From positions 4,588,001-4,652,000 of the forward strand of contig NZ_CP042266.1 in assembly GCF_007856155.1 (NCBI RefSeq): a stretch of 64,000 nucleotides of DNA, written 5' to 3'. Made by a program: the position numbers and the translations under genes. This document shows positions 8,067 to 16,777 of the stretch, piece after piece. How positions within the stretch are numbered: the stretch's first letter is position 1; every line of letters begins with the position of its first letter. Source of the DNA: Streptomyces qinzhouensis (GTDB taxonomy: Bacteria > Actinomycetota > Actinomycetes > Streptomycetales > Streptomycetaceae). The notes beneath the pieces were generated by a model. It did no database searches. It saw nothing but the letters and a program-made list of their open reading frames with translations, and was not told where the DNA came from.

Positions 8067-9383
8067 GTGGCCAAAGTGTCGTATCCATACGAAGCCCCAG
8101 TCTCCCAGGCGCTGTTCGACCGCGCCTCCGCCGTCACGCCCGGCGGCGTCAACTCTCCCGTGCGCGCCTTCCGTGCCGTGGGCGGTACGCCCCGGTTCAT
8201 GGTGTCCGGCTCCGGCCCGTATCTGACCGACGCGGACGGCCGCGAGTACGTCGACCTCGTCTGTTCCTGGGGACCGATGATTCTCGGCCACTCCCGGCCC
8301 GAGGTCCTCGCGGCCGTCCAGGAGGCGGTCGCCCGGGGTACCTCCTTCGGTACCCCGGGTGAGGGCGAGGTCGCGCTCGCCGAGGAGATCGTGGCCCGGA
8401 TCGCCCCCGTCGAGCAGGTGCGGCTGGTCTCCTCCGGAACCGAGGCGACGATGTCCGCGATCCGGCTGGCCCGTGGTTTCACCGGCCGCGCCAAGGTGGT
8501 CAAGTTCGCGGGCTGCTACCACGGCCATGTGGACGCGCTGCTGGCCGCCGCCGGATCCGGCGTCGCCACCTTCGGCCTCCCCGACACCCCGGGCGTCACC
8601 GGCGCCCAGGCGGGCGAGACCGTCGTCCTGCCCTACAACGACCTGGCAGCCGTCCGGGCGGCCTTCGCCGCCCACCCCGGCGAGATCGCCTGTGTGATCA
8701 CCGAGGCCTCCCCGGGCAATATGGGCGTCGTCCCGCCGCTGCCCGGTTTCAACCAGGGCCTGAAGGACCTCTGCCGGGAGAACGGCGCGCTGTTCATCTC
8801 CGACGAGGTGATGACCGGCTTCCGTACGAGCCGGGCGGGCTGGTACGGCGTCGACGGCGTCGCGCCGGACCTGATGACCTTCGGCAAGGTCATGGGCGGC
8901 GGTTTCCCGGCCGCGGCCTTCGGCGGCCGGGCCGATGTCATGGGCCGGCTCGCCCCCGCCGGACCCGTCTACCAGGCCGGCACCCTCTCCGGGAACCCGG
9001 TCGCCACCGCCGCCGGGCTCGCCCAGCTCAGGCTGCTCGACCAGGCCGCGTACGAGACGGTGGACGCGGTCTCCGCCGAGATCCGGTCGCTGGTGACCGA
9101 GGCCCTGTCCAAGGCGGGCGTGGCCCACCGGCTCCAGACCGCGAGCAATATGTTCTCGGTCTTCTTCACCGCCGACGAGGTCCGCAACTACGACGAAGCG
9201 AAGCGGCAGGAAGCCTTCCGCTTCAATGCCTTCTTCCACTCCATGCTGGCCGACGGTGTCTATCTGCCGCCGTCCGCCTTCGAGTCGTGGTTCGTCTCCA
9301 CCGCGCACGACGCGGAGGCCGTCGAGCGGATCGCCGCCGCGCTGCCCGCCGCCGCCCGCGCCGCAGCGGAGGCCACGGCATGA
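8067..9383 (+). CDS. hemL: Glutamate-1-semialdehyde 2,1-aminomutase
   Basis: A 438-residue PLP enzyme that moves the amino group of glutamate-1-semialdehyde to give 5-aminolevulinate, the committed tetrapyrrole precursor of the C5 pathway. Seen: [20 protein letters not shown] at the N-terminus, the aminotransferase class III strip [13 protein letters not shown], and [16 protein letters not shown] with the PLP-binding lysine at about residue 274. GTG start at 8067. The histidine phosphatase gene overlaps its stop by four bases. Haem demand fits the cytochrome c maturation genes that follow. Confidence 0.97.
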   Translation: MAKVSYPYEAPVSQALFDRASAVTPGGVNSPVRAFRAVGGTPRFMVSGSGPYLTDADGREYVDLVCSWGPMILGHSRPEVLAAVQEAVARGTSFGTPGEGEVALAEEIVARIAPVEQVRLVSSGTEATMSAIRLARGFTGRAKVVKFAGCYHGHVDALLAAAGSGVATFGLPDTPGVTGAQAGETVVLPYNDLAAVRAAFAAHPGEIACVITEASPGNMGVVPPLPGFNQGLKDLCRENGALFISDEVMTGFRTSRAGWYGVDGVAPDLMTFGKVMGGGFPAAAFGGRADVMGRLAPAGPVYQAGTLSGNPVATAAGLAQLRLLDQAAYETVDAVSAEIRSLVTEALSKAGVAHRLQTASNMFSVFFTADEVRNYDEAKRQEAFRFNAFFHSMLADGVYLPPSAFESWFVSTAHDAEAVERIAAALPAAARAAAEATA

Positions 9384-10123
9384 GCGCGGAGGTCAGGGCG
9401 GCCGCGGACGGGCAGCCGGGCGGGCAGCGGGACGGACGGCAGGACGGGAAGGCGGTCCGTACCGTCGTCCACGTCCTGCGGCACGGCGAGGTCCACAACC
9501 CCGACGGTGTGCTGTACGGCCGCCGCCCCGGCTACCACCTCTCCGAGCTGGGCCGGCAGATGGCGGACAAGGTCGCCGATGCCCTCGCCGACCGCGACAT
9601 CAGGCATGTCGTCTCCTCCCCGCTGGAGCGCGCCCAGGAGACCGCCGACCCGGTCGCCAAGAGCCACGGTCTGGCCATCGCCACCGACGACCGGCTGATC
9701 GAGGCCGGCAATGTCTTCGAGGGCAAGACCTTCGGCGTCGGGGACGGCGCCCTGCGCAAGCCGGGCAACTGGCGCCACCTCACCAACCCCTTCCGCCCGT
9801 CCTGGGGCGAGCCGTACATCGAGCAGGTCGTCCGGATGATGGGCGCCCTGGACACCGCCCGCGACGCGGCCCGGGGTCATGAGGCCGTCTGCGTCAGCCA
9901 TCAGCTCCCGATCTGGATCGTCCGCAGCTTTGTGGAGCACCGGCGGCTCTGGCACGATCCCCGCCGCCGCCAGTGCACGCTCGCCTCGCTGACCTCGTTC
10001 ACGTACGAAGGGGACAAGATCGTCTCCGTCGCCTATACGGAACCGGCGCTCGATCTGGTCCCGCCGCATCTGCGGGCCGGGGCGAAGCCGGTCAAGGGCA
10101 AGTCGAAGGCCTTCGGAGCCTGA
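9380..10123 (+). CDS. Histidine phosphatase family protein (phosphoglycerate-mutase-like)
   Basis: A 247-residue branch-1 histidine phosphatase. [12 protein letters not shown] carries the phospho-accepting RHG histidine (about residue 35), [13 protein letters not shown] the second phosphate-pocket arginine, and [10 protein letters not shown] the second catalytic histidine (about 174). The ATGA overlap with hemL indicates translational coupling, although the substrate (sugar phosphate, nucleotide or phosphoprotein) cannot be told. The first ~30 residues are an added Gly/Gln/Asp-rich segment. A pentanucleotide repeat follows the gene. Confidence 0.9.
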   Translation: MSAEVRAAADGQPGGQRDGRQDGKAVRTVVHVLRHGEVHNPDGVLYGRRPGYHLSELGRQMADKVADALADRDIRHVVSSPLERAQETADPVAKSHGLAIATDDRLIEAGNVFEGKTFGVGDGALRKPGNWRHLTNPFRPSWGEPYIEQVVRMMGALDTARDAARGHEAVCVSHQLPIWIVRSFVEHRRLWHDPRRRQCTLASLTSFTYEGDKIVSVAYTEPALDLVPPHLRAGAKPVKGKSKAFGA

Positions 10124-10432
10124 CGTCGCGAGGGGCCGCCCTGCCCCTCCCCACCCCGCGACCGGTCCGGTCCGGTCCGGTCCGGTCCGGTCCGGTCCGG
10201 TCCGGTCCGGTCCGACGGGAATTCGGGGAAAAGGGTTCCGGATCTTCCCCGACTGTTGATTCTCTGTCGACGAGTCGGGCCGAAAGTCCCGGGGCCGGAT
10301 GTGCGGAACGACCCGTACATCCGGCCCCACCGCATTTCCGGCCCGAATTCAGGAACCCGTCCGACGCTTCCGCCCTCTCCTTTCATGTTCGTGGAGAACC
10401 CGGACGGACCGGAACAGGCGGGGAAGATCGAC
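10124..10432. other. Intergenic region with a GGTCC microsatellite; no gene seen
   Basis: It contains ten tandem GGTCC units (10164-10213) followed by about 220 bases of lower-GC sequence that should hold the promoter of the NodB-fold gene. I see no clear -10/-35 pair. Confidence 0.6.
10164..10213. repeat. (GGTCC)10 tandem pentanucleotide repeat
   Basis: Ten uninterrupted 5-base units, read directly in the sequence, starting 41 bases after the phosphatase stop codon. A perfect tract of this length is slippage-prone, so copy number may vary between strains. Confidence 0.95.
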
Positions 10433-11698
10433 ATGCGTGACAACAGCCGTGCGCCAATGAGCCGCAGGGGACTTCTGGGAGCGGGGCTCACCGTCGCCGC
10501 GGCGAGCGGGCTCGCGGGCTGCGGAATGCTCACCGGCGAGGAGAAAGGCGACGGCGCCGCCGCCCCGGGCAAGGACGGCCGCCCCACCCCCCATGGCTCG
10601 CCCGCCACCCCGGCGGCGAAGCCGATAGGCGACGGCTCCACCGCCGACACCGGCCCCCAGCCCCACCAGCCCCCGCCGCCCGTCAAACTGCTGCCGGGAC
10701 AGGCCCCGCCGCAATTCGTGGTCTTCTCCTGGGACGGTGCCGGAGACGTCGGCGACGGACAGTTCCCCCGCTTTCTCAAGATCGCCAAAGACCATGACGC
10801 GGCGATGACCTTCTTCCTCTCCGGGATATACCTCCTGCCGGAATCGAAGAAGAATCTCTACCGGCCGCCGAACAATCGCGTCGGCGCCTCCGACATCGGC
10901 TATCTCACCGACGCCCATATCAAGGACACCCTGAAGCTGCTGCGGCAGGCCTGGCTCGACGGTCATGAGATAGGCACCCACTTCAACGGCCATTTCTGCG
11001 GCGACGGCCCGCGCTCCGTGGCCCGCTGGACCCCCGCCGACTGGGAGAACGAGATCTCCCAGGCCGTGGACTTCGTCACCAAGTGGCGTACCAACACCGG
11101 ATGGACCGACGTCGAACCGCTCCCCTTCGACTACCGCAAGGAACTGGTCGGCGCCCGCACCCCCTGTCTGCTGGGCCAGGACAAGCTTCTGCCGACCGCG
11201 AAGAAGCTCGGCTGGCGGTACGACTCCAGCTCGCCCGGCGGCCGCCAGGTCTGGCCCGTCAAGCGCAAGGGCGTCTGGGATCTGCCGCTCCAGTCGCTGC
11301 CCTTCCCCGGCCGGGGCTTCGAGGTGCTCTCCATGGACTACAACTTCATGGTCAACCAGTCCGGCTTCTCCTCCAACGGCGTCACCTCCAAGCGCCCGGG
11401 CTGGCGCAAGCAGGCCACCGGCGCGTATCTGAAGGGCTTTGAGCGCGCCTACACCGGCAACCGCGCGCCCCTCTTCATCGGCAACCACTTCGAGCAGTGG
11501 AACGGCGGCATCTATATGGACGCCGTCGAGAACGCGATCAAGGGCATGGCCGGGAAGAAGGACGTCCGGCTGGTCTCGTTCCGCCAGTTCTGCGACTGGC
11601 TCGACGTCCAGGACCCGGCCGTCCTCGCCAAACTCCGCACCCTCGACGTCGGACAGAAGCCCATCGGCGGCTGGAACACTTTCCTTAAGACGGTCTGA
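10433..11698 (+). CDS. Secreted lipoprotein with NodB-like polysaccharide deacetylase fold
   Basis: A 421-residue protein starting at ATG 10433, with GGGGAAG seven bases before it. The N-terminus SRRGLLGAG plus a hydrophobic stretch ending LAGC suggests a Tat-exported lipoprotein. A proline/glycine-rich linker follows to about residue 95. Then come FVVFSWDGAGD, at the place of the metal-binding TFDDG motif of NodB enzymes, and a second motif HEIGTHFNGH, giving the HxxxH-type ligands. The asparagine/glycine-rich C-terminus keeps the barrel pattern. The first motif is altered, so activity on chitin or peptidoglycan is uncertain. It lies just upstream of the cytochrome c biogenesis genes but is separated by 87 bases. 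Confidence 0.78.
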   Translation: MRDNSRAPMSRRGLLGAGLTVAAASGLAGCGMLTGEEKGDGAAAPGKDGRPTPHGSPATPAAKPIGDGSTADTGPQPHQPPPPVKLLPGQAPPQFVVFSWDGAGDVGDGQFPRFLKIAKDHDAAMTFFLSGIYLLPESKKNLYRPPNNRVGASDIGYLTDAHIKDTLKLLRQAWLDGHEIGTHFNGHFCGDGPRSVARWTPADWENEISQAVDFVTKWRTNTGWTDVEPLPFDYRKELVGARTPCLLGQDKLLPTAKKLGWRYDSSSPGGRQVWPVKRKGVWDLPLQSLPFPGRGFEVLSMDYNFMVNQSGFSSNGVTSKRPGWRKQATGAYLKGFERAYTGNRAPLFIGNHFEQWNGGIYMDAVENAIKGMAGKKDVRLVSFRQFCDWLDVQDPAVLAKLRTLDVGQKPIGGWNTFLKTV

Positions 11699-11785
11699 CA
11701 AAGGGCGCCCTGTCCCCAATGGGGTGGTTGCGGGCATGGAGGGGGGTCGGAAAGATCGCCAAATCACCCATGCGAAACTTTTCAC

Positions 11786-12385
11786 ATGAGCCATCGCCGT
11801 GCGTATCGCGCTGCCCTGACGGCCGCCCTGGTCGCGGCCGGGGCACTCGCCCTGTCCGCCTGCACCGACGGCGGTACCTCCGGCGGTGGCGGGCAGACCA
11901 ACTTCGTCACCAACACCGGTGGCATCTCCACGGTCGCCAAGGCGGACCGCAAGCCCATCGCGAAGATCGCCGGCAAGACCCTCGACAACAAAGAGCTCGA
12001 CGTCGCCGACCTCAAGGGCAAGATCGTCGTGCTGAACACCTGGGGCTCCTGGTGCCCGCCCTGCCGGGCCGAGGCCCCCGCCTTCGCCAAGGTGGCCAAG
12101 GAGACCAAGGCCGACGGCGTCGAATTCGTCGGCCTCAACACCCGTGACTTCAACAAGGGCCCGGCCGTCGCGTTCGAGGAGGACTACGAGGTCCCCTACC
12201 CCAGCCTCTACGACCCCAAGGGCAAGCTGATCGCCGGCGGTTTCCCCAAGGGCACCCTCATTCCGTCGGCCATCCCCTCCACGGTCGTCCTCGACCGGGA
12301 CGGGAAGGTCGCGGCGCGTTCCCTCAAGGCGCTCTCCGAGAAGGAACTCCGCTCCATGGTCGACCCGCTGATCGCGGAGAAGTGA
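11786..12385 (+). CDS. resA: TlpA/ResA-like thiol-disulfide oxidoreductase lipoprotein
   Basis: A 199-residue extracytoplasmic thioredoxin. The signal peptide ends LALSAC, a lipobox, at about residue 30. The active site is WCPPC (Cys90 and Cys93). In System II cytochrome c maturation this protein reduces the CXXCH haem-binding cysteines of apocytochrome c outside the membrane, taking electrons from CcdA. The ccdA gene follows after four bases, and resB and ccsA come next, so the operon context makes the role firm. Confidence 0.93.
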   Translation: MSHRRAYRAALTAALVAAGALALSACTDGGTSGGGGQTNFVTNTGGISTVAKADRKPIAKIAGKTLDNKELDVADLKGKIVVLNTWGSWCPPCRAEAPAFAKVAKETKADGVEFVGLNTRDFNKGPAVAFEEDYEVPYPSLYDPKGKLIAGGFPKGTLIPSAIPSTVVLDRDGKVAARSLKALSEKELRSMVDPLIAEK

Positions 12386-12389
12386 TCCC

Positions 12390-13169
12390 GTGATGTACGT
12401 GGAGCCGGCGGTCGTCCTCGCGTCGACCGACATCAACACCACCGTGCTCGGCGGCACCCTGCTGCTCGCCGTGCCGCTCGCGGTCCTCGGCGGACTGGTC
12501 TCCTTCTTCTCCCCGTGCGTCCTGCCGCTCGTCCCGGGCTATCTCTCGTACGTCACCGGGACCGGCGGCACCGATCTCGCCGACGCCCGCCGCGGCCGGA
12601 TGCTCATCGGCGCCTCCCTCTTCGTCCTCGGCTTCTCCGCCGTCTTCGTCTCGGGCGGCGCCCTCTTCGGCTACTTCGGCGCGACGCTGTTCGAGCACCA
12701 GGAGACCCTCACCCGGGTCCTCGGCGTGCTGATGGTGCTGATGGGCGCCTTCTATATGGGCGCCATGCCCTGGCTGACCCGTCGCGAGTACCGCTTCCAC
12801 ACCCGCCCGGCCACCGGTCTGGCGGGCGCCCCGATACTGGGCGCACTGTTCGGCGTCGGCTGGACCCCCTGTATCGGCCCCACCCTCTCGGCCGCGATGA
12901 CACTCGCCGCCGACCAGGGCAGCGCGGGCCGCGGCGCCGCGCTCACCTTCGCCTACTGCCTCGGCCTCGGACTGCCCTTCATCCTGACCGCCCTCGCCTT
13001 CCGCAAGGCGCTCGGCGCGTTCGCCTGGGTGAAGAAGCACTACGTCTGGGTCATGAGGATCGGCGGCATCATGATGATCGCGACCGGCGTGCTCATGCTG
13101 ACGGGCGTCTGGGACACCATGATGCAGCAGGTGCAGGTCTGGACGAGTGACTTCACGGTAGGGATCTGA
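12390..13169 (+). CDS. ccdA: Cytochrome c biogenesis protein CcdA
   Basis: A 259-residue membrane protein with six hydrophobic segments. The paired motifs FFSPCVLPLVPGYLSYV and GVGWTPCIGPTLSA carry the two redox cysteines that pass electrons from cytoplasmic thioredoxin to extracytoplasmic ResA. The start is GTG 12390 immediately followed by ATG; either is possible. It is the second gene of the resA-ccdA-resB-ccsA run, and resB begins five bases after its stop. Confidence 0.95.
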   Translation: MMYVEPAVVLASTDINTTVLGGTLLLAVPLAVLGGLVSFFSPCVLPLVPGYLSYVTGTGGTDLADARRGRMLIGASLFVLGFSAVFVSGGALFGYFGATLFEHQETLTRVLGVLMVLMGAFYMGAMPWLTRREYRFHTRPATGLAGAPILGALFGVGWTPCIGPTLSAAMTLAADQGSAGRGAALTFAYCLGLGLPFILTALAFRKALGAFAWVKKHYVWVMRIGGIMMIATGVLMLTGVWDTMMQQVQVWTSDFTVGI

Positions 13170-13174
13170 CCTCC

Positions 13175-15058
13175 ATGAGCAACACGGACACACAGGACCG
13201 CGACCGGGCGGCGCGGCAGCCCGACGAGGACTCCCGGGAGGCCGCGGCCGGAGCCCAGCTCACCACCGCCCCCCGCGAGGAGCTCCTCGCGAGCCTCAGC
13301 AGCGGCCCGTCCCTCGGCATCATCGGCTGGGCCCGCTGGTTCTGGCGCCAGCTCACCTCCATGCGGGTCGCCCTGATCCTGCTCTTCCTGCTCTCCCTCG
13401 CCGCGATCCCGGGCTCCCTGATCCCGCAGCGCATGGTCGACGACCTCAAGGTGCAGACCTGGAAGGAGAACAACGAGTTCTGGGCGCCGGTCTTCGAGAA
13501 GCTCCAGCTCTTCGACGTCTACAGCTCGGTCTGGTTCTCCGCGATCTACATCCTGCTGTTCGTCTCCCTGATCGGCTGCATCGTGCCGCGGACGTGGCAG
13601 TTCGTCGGCCAGCTGCGCAGCCGCCCCCCGGCCGCCCCCGGCCGGCTGAACCGGATGCCCGCGTACACGACGTGGCGTACGGACGCCGAGCCCGAGCAGG
13701 TACGCGAGGCCGCCCTCACCCTGCTGAAGAAGCGGCGCTTCCGGGTCCAGATCACCGGCAACGCCGTCGCCGCCGAGAAGGGCTATCTCCGCGAGGCCGG
13801 GAACCTGATCTTCCATATCGCCCTGATCGTGATGCTGCTGGCCTTCGCCGCCGGGCAGCTCTTCAAGTCCGAGGGCGGAAAGCTGATCGTCGAGGGCGAC
13901 GGCTTCGCGAACACCCTCACGCAGTACGACGACTTCCGCTCAGGCTCCCTGTACGACACGGACAACCTCGACCCGTTCTGGTTCGACCTCAAGAGCTTCA
14001 ACGCGACCTACGAGAAGAGCGGCCCCCAGAAGGGCACCGCCCGCACCTTCGAGGCGGCCATCCGCTGGGGCAAGCCGGGGCAGTCGGACAAGGACGCGGT
14101 CATCGAGGTCAACAAGCCCCTGACCATCGACGGCACCAAGATCCACCTGCTGTCGCACGGCTACGCCCCGGTGGTCACCGTCCGGGACGGCCGCGGCAAG
14201 GTCGTCCTCGACAAGGCCGCCGTCCCCCTGCTGCCGATCGACGGCAACATCACCTCCAGCGGTGCCATCAAGGTGATGGACGGCTACCGCGACAAGGACG
14301 GCAAGAAGGACCAGCTCGGCTTCAAGGCGTGGTTCGTGCCGACCTTCGGCAGCAAGGAGGAGCACGGCGCGGGCGGCTCGGCCGCCAACCCGATGTTCTC
14401 CACCTTCCCCGCCCTCGACTTCCCCGTCCTCGCGGTCAACGCCTACCGGGGCAGCCTGGGCGTGAACTCGGGTCTGCCGCAGAACGTCTACCAGCTCGAC
14501 ACCCGCAAGCTCGTCCAGTTCAAGGACGAGAAGGGCGAGATCCTCAAGGCCCTGCTGATGCCGGGCGAGTCCATGAAGCTCCCGAACGGCGCCGGTTCGA
14601 TCACGTACGAGAGCACCGTCGAGTGGGCCAGCTTCCAGATCTCCGAGCGCCCCGGCAACGGCTGGGCGCTGGCGGGCGGTGTCGCCGCGATCGCCGGCCT
14701 GGCCGCGTCGCTCTTCGTCCAGCGCCGCCGGGTCTGGGTGCGGGCCGTGACCGGCCCGGACGGGGTGACCGTGGTGGAGATGGCCGGACTGGGCCGCAGC
14801 GAGTCCGCGAAGCTCCCCGAGGAGCTGGGCGGACTGGCGGAGGTCCTCCACGGGCAGGCCCCGTCGGCACCGGACCGGACGCCCGAGGAGAATGACGCGG
14901 AGTCCTCGCCCCCCGCGAAGACCACCGACGCAGCCGGCACATCGGACGCGTCCGACGCGTCCGATGTGTCCGACCCGACCACCGGACATCCGGAAAAGGC
15001 CGCCGATCCCGACGACCCTCACGATCCCGCAGTAACTGCCGAAGGGGCTGAGAAGTGA
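13175..15058 (+). CDS. resB: Cytochrome c biogenesis protein ResB
   Basis: A 627-residue System II synthetase subunit. After a charged N-terminus come membrane segments around MRVALILLFLLSLAAIPGSLIP, YILLFVSLIGCIVPR and NLIFHIALIVMLLAFAAGQ, a large extracytoplasmic domain, a fourth membrane segment (ALAGGVAAIAGLAASLFVQRRR), and an acidic Ser/Asp-rich C-terminal tail with an SDASDVSD-type repeat. ResB with CcsA exports haem and attaches it to apocytochrome c. Its stop overlaps the ccsA start by four bases (GTGA). Confidence 0.95.
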   Translation: MSNTDTQDRDRAARQPDEDSREAAAGAQLTTAPREELLASLSSGPSLGIIGWARWFWRQLTSMRVALILLFLLSLAAIPGSLIPQRMVDDLKVQTWKENNEFWAPVFEKLQLFDVYSSVWFSAIYILLFVSLIGCIVPRTWQFVGQLRSRPPAAPGRLNRMPAYTTWRTDAEPEQVREAALTLLKKRRFRVQITGNAVAAEKGYLREAGNLIFHIALIVMLLAFAAGQLFKSEGGKLIVEGDGFANTLTQYDDFRSGSLYDTDNLDPFWFDLKSFNATYEKSGPQKGTARTFEAAIRWGKPGQSDKDAVIEVNKPLTIDGTKIHLLSHGYAPVVTVRDGRGKVVLDKAAVPLLPIDGNITSSGAIKVMDGYRDKDGKKDQLGFKAWFVPTFGSKEEHGAGGSAANPMFSTFPALDFPVLAVNAYRGSLGVNSGLPQNVYQLDTRKLVQFKDEKGEILKALLMPGESMKLPNGAGSITYESTVEWASFQISERPGNGWALAGGVAAIAGLAASLFVQRRRVWVRAVTGPDGVTVVEMAGLGRSESAKLPEELGGLAEVLHGQAPSAPDRTPEENDAESSPPAKTTDAAGTSDASDASDVSDPTTGHPEKAADPDDPHDPAVTAEGAEK

Positions 15059-16137
15059 ATCTCGCCGCCGCGACGAACGAGACCTTCGCCGAGTACAGCA
15101 ATACGCTGATCTACTCCGCGATGGCCGTGTACACCCTCGCCTTCCTCGCGCACATCGCCGAGTGGATCTTCGGCAGCCGCAGCAAGGTCGGCCGTACCGC
15201 CGCCGCGCTGACGGCGACCCCCGCCGAGGCCCGGGCGGCCGCCCCCGCCGTCCAGGTCCGGGGCAAGGACGGCGGCACCGCGGTCCTCGACAAGCCGAAG
15301 GTCGTCACCCGCTCCGCCACCGGCAGCCGGGACGTCCCGGACGGCCCCGGCGCCGCCGGCGGCACCGAGAAGGGCGATCTGTACGGCCGGATCGCGATCT
15401 CCCTCACCGTCCTCGCCTGGGCCCTCCAGACCGCGGGCGTCGTCACCCGCGCGATCTCGGTCGAGCGGGTGCCGTGGGGCAATATGTACGAGTTCTCCAT
15501 CACCTTCGGCGCGGTCGCGGTCGGCACCTACCTCGCCTTCCTCGCGGCGAAGAAGAACGTCCGCTGGATGGGCCTCCTGCTCACCGGCACCATCCTGGCC
15601 GACCTGGGTCTCGCCACGAAGGTCTTCTACACCGAGAGCGACCAGCTCGTCCCGGCGCTCGACTCGTACTGGCTGGTCATCCACGTCTCCACCGCCATCT
15701 TCTGCGGCGCGGTCTTCTACCTCGGCGCGGCCGGCTCGGTGGCCTACCTCTTCCGCGATTCGTACGAGGCCAAGCTCGCCCGCGGCGACAAGCCGAGCGC
15801 CTTCGCCACCTCGGTCCTGGACCGGATGCCGTCCGCCGCGACCCTCGACAAGTTCGCCTACCGGGTCAACGCGGCAGTCTTCCCGCTCTGGACCTTCACG
15901 ATCATCGCGGGCGCGATCTGGGCGGGCGACGCCTGGGGCCGCTACTGGGGCTGGGACCCCAAGGAGGTCTGGTCGTTCATCACCTGGGTCGCGTACGCCT
16001 GCTACCTCCACGCCCGCGCCACCGCCGGCTGGAAGGGCCGCAAGGCCGCGGTCCTGGGCCTGATCGCCTTCGCCTGCTGGCTGTGGAACTACTACGGCGT
16101 GAACATGTTCGTCCAGGGACTCCACTCGTACGCGTAG
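15055..16137 (+). CDS. ccsB: Cytochrome c haem lyase subunit CcsA/CcsB type
   Basis: A 360-residue multi-spanning protein. The tryptophan-rich haem-handling motif appears as WGRYWGWDPKEVWSF, near the C-terminus, flanked by conserved histidines (VIHVSTAIF, CYLHARA). Between the first membrane segment and the rest is an Ala/Gly/Lys-rich cytoplasmic loop of about 70 residues, as usual in actinomycetes. It completes the four-gene System II set and is translationally coupled to resB. Confidence 0.95.
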   Translation: MNLAAATNETFAEYSNTLIYSAMAVYTLAFLAHIAEWIFGSRSKVGRTAAALTATPAEARAAAPAVQVRGKDGGTAVLDKPKVVTRSATGSRDVPDGPGAAGGTEKGDLYGRIAISLTVLAWALQTAGVVTRAISVERVPWGNMYEFSITFGAVAVGTYLAFLAAKKNVRWMGLLLTGTILADLGLATKVFYTESDQLVPALDSYWLVIHVSTAIFCGAVFYLGAAGSVAYLFRDSYEAKLARGDKPSAFATSVLDRMPSAATLDKFAYRVNAAVFPLWTFTIIAGAIWAGDAWGRYWGWDPKEVWSFITWVAYACYLHARATAGWKGRKAAVLGLIAFACWLWNYYGVNMFVQGLHSYA

Positions 16138-16155
16138 CCCCCCGCCGCCCCCCGG

Positions 16156-16188
16156 AAGCCCGTCCCGCGTTCACCGCGGCGCGGGCTT
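16156..16188 (+). terminator. Hairpin ending the ccs operon
   Basis: AAGCCCG (16156-16162) pairs with CGGGCTT (16182-16188), with further pairing inside the loop, 18 bases after the ccsB stop, followed by TTC. Confidence 0.55.
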
Positions 16189-16274
16189 TCCGCGTCCTGT
16201 ACGCACGCTCCGTGGCAGCCGCCTGGAACACCTTCCTCACCTGCGCCGGCCGGCACCGACACCCGCATACGTAA

Positions 16275-16316
16275 ACGAGCGCTCCGCCCGGACACGGTCC
16301 GGCGCGGGGCGCTCGT
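16275..16316. terminator. Bidirectional hairpin between ccsB and the PLDc_N gene
   Basis: An ACGAGCG...CGCTCGT stem extends with one bulge to about 19 pairs. It lies 14 bases beyond the stop of the minus-strand PLDc_N gene and behind the first ccs hairpin. Confidence 0.6.
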
Positions 16317-16329
16317 ACGTCCTACGTGG

Positions 16330-16689
16330 CTACTTCGGGCCGTCGCTCCCGGGCTCTTCGTCCTTCTGGTCCGTCTGGTCCTTCTTCCTGCCCTCGTCGT
16401 CCAGGGACTTCAGAAAGTCGGGGTTGTCGTCCGGGGCCACCCAGCCGCCACCCCGGCGGCCGCCCGGGGAGAAGGAGCCGCCGCCACCGCCGTGGGCGGG
16501 GGTGCGGCGCGGGCGGCCCGCGACGAACCAGGCGATCGGGCCGAGGAGGACCTCGCCGAAGAGCAGGACGATGATCACCCAGGCGACCTTGGGGAGGTTG
16601 CGGACCTCCTTCTCCGGGGTGTTCAGCACATCGATGAAGGCATAGATCCACAGCGCCAGGACCAGCAGGAACGGCAGATACCGGAGCAT
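16330..16689 (-). CDS. PLDc_N domain membrane protein
   Basis: A 119-residue protein. Two membrane segments, YLPFLLVLALWIYAFIDVL and VAWVIIVLLFGEVLLGPIAWFV, with the signature between them (the PEKEVRNLPK loop), match the N-terminal domain of cardiolipin-synthase-like phospholipase D proteins, here without any catalytic HKD domain. The rest is a Gly-rich then highly charged Lys/Asp/Glu tail. Such stand-alone proteins are common in actinobacteria, with unknown function. Confidence 0.85.
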   Translation of the reverse strand: MLRYLPFLLVLALWIYAFIDVLNTPEKEVRNLPKVAWVIIVLLFGEVLLGPIAWFVAGRPRRTPAHGGGGGSFSPGGRRGGGWVAPDDNPDFLKSLDDEGRKKDQTDQKDEEPGSDGPK

Positions 16690-16764
16690 GGGCGGGCGGT
16701 CCTTCGGCGAGAGGCGGCGGGGCCCGGGCGGGCCCCGGTGACCTGGCCAGGGTAGCCGGTACCG

Positions 16765-16770
16765 GATACT
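16765..16770 (+). promoter_or_regulatory. -10 box GATACT for leaderless mqnL
   Basis: GATACT ends seven bases before the ATG at 16778 and no ribosome site is present, so a leaderless mRNA is likely. Confidence 0.4.
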
Positions 16771-16777
16771 GGGGCCC

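Noticed and set aside
10164..10213. GGTCC tract as a CRISPR or phage att site
   Set aside because: It is a simple pentanucleotide microsatellite with no spacers or gene-end duplication.
10349..12457. 702-codon minus-strand open frame opposite the NodB-fold and ResA genes
   Set aside because: Same shadow composition; the plus strand has a signal peptide, lipobox and WCPPC in good frames.
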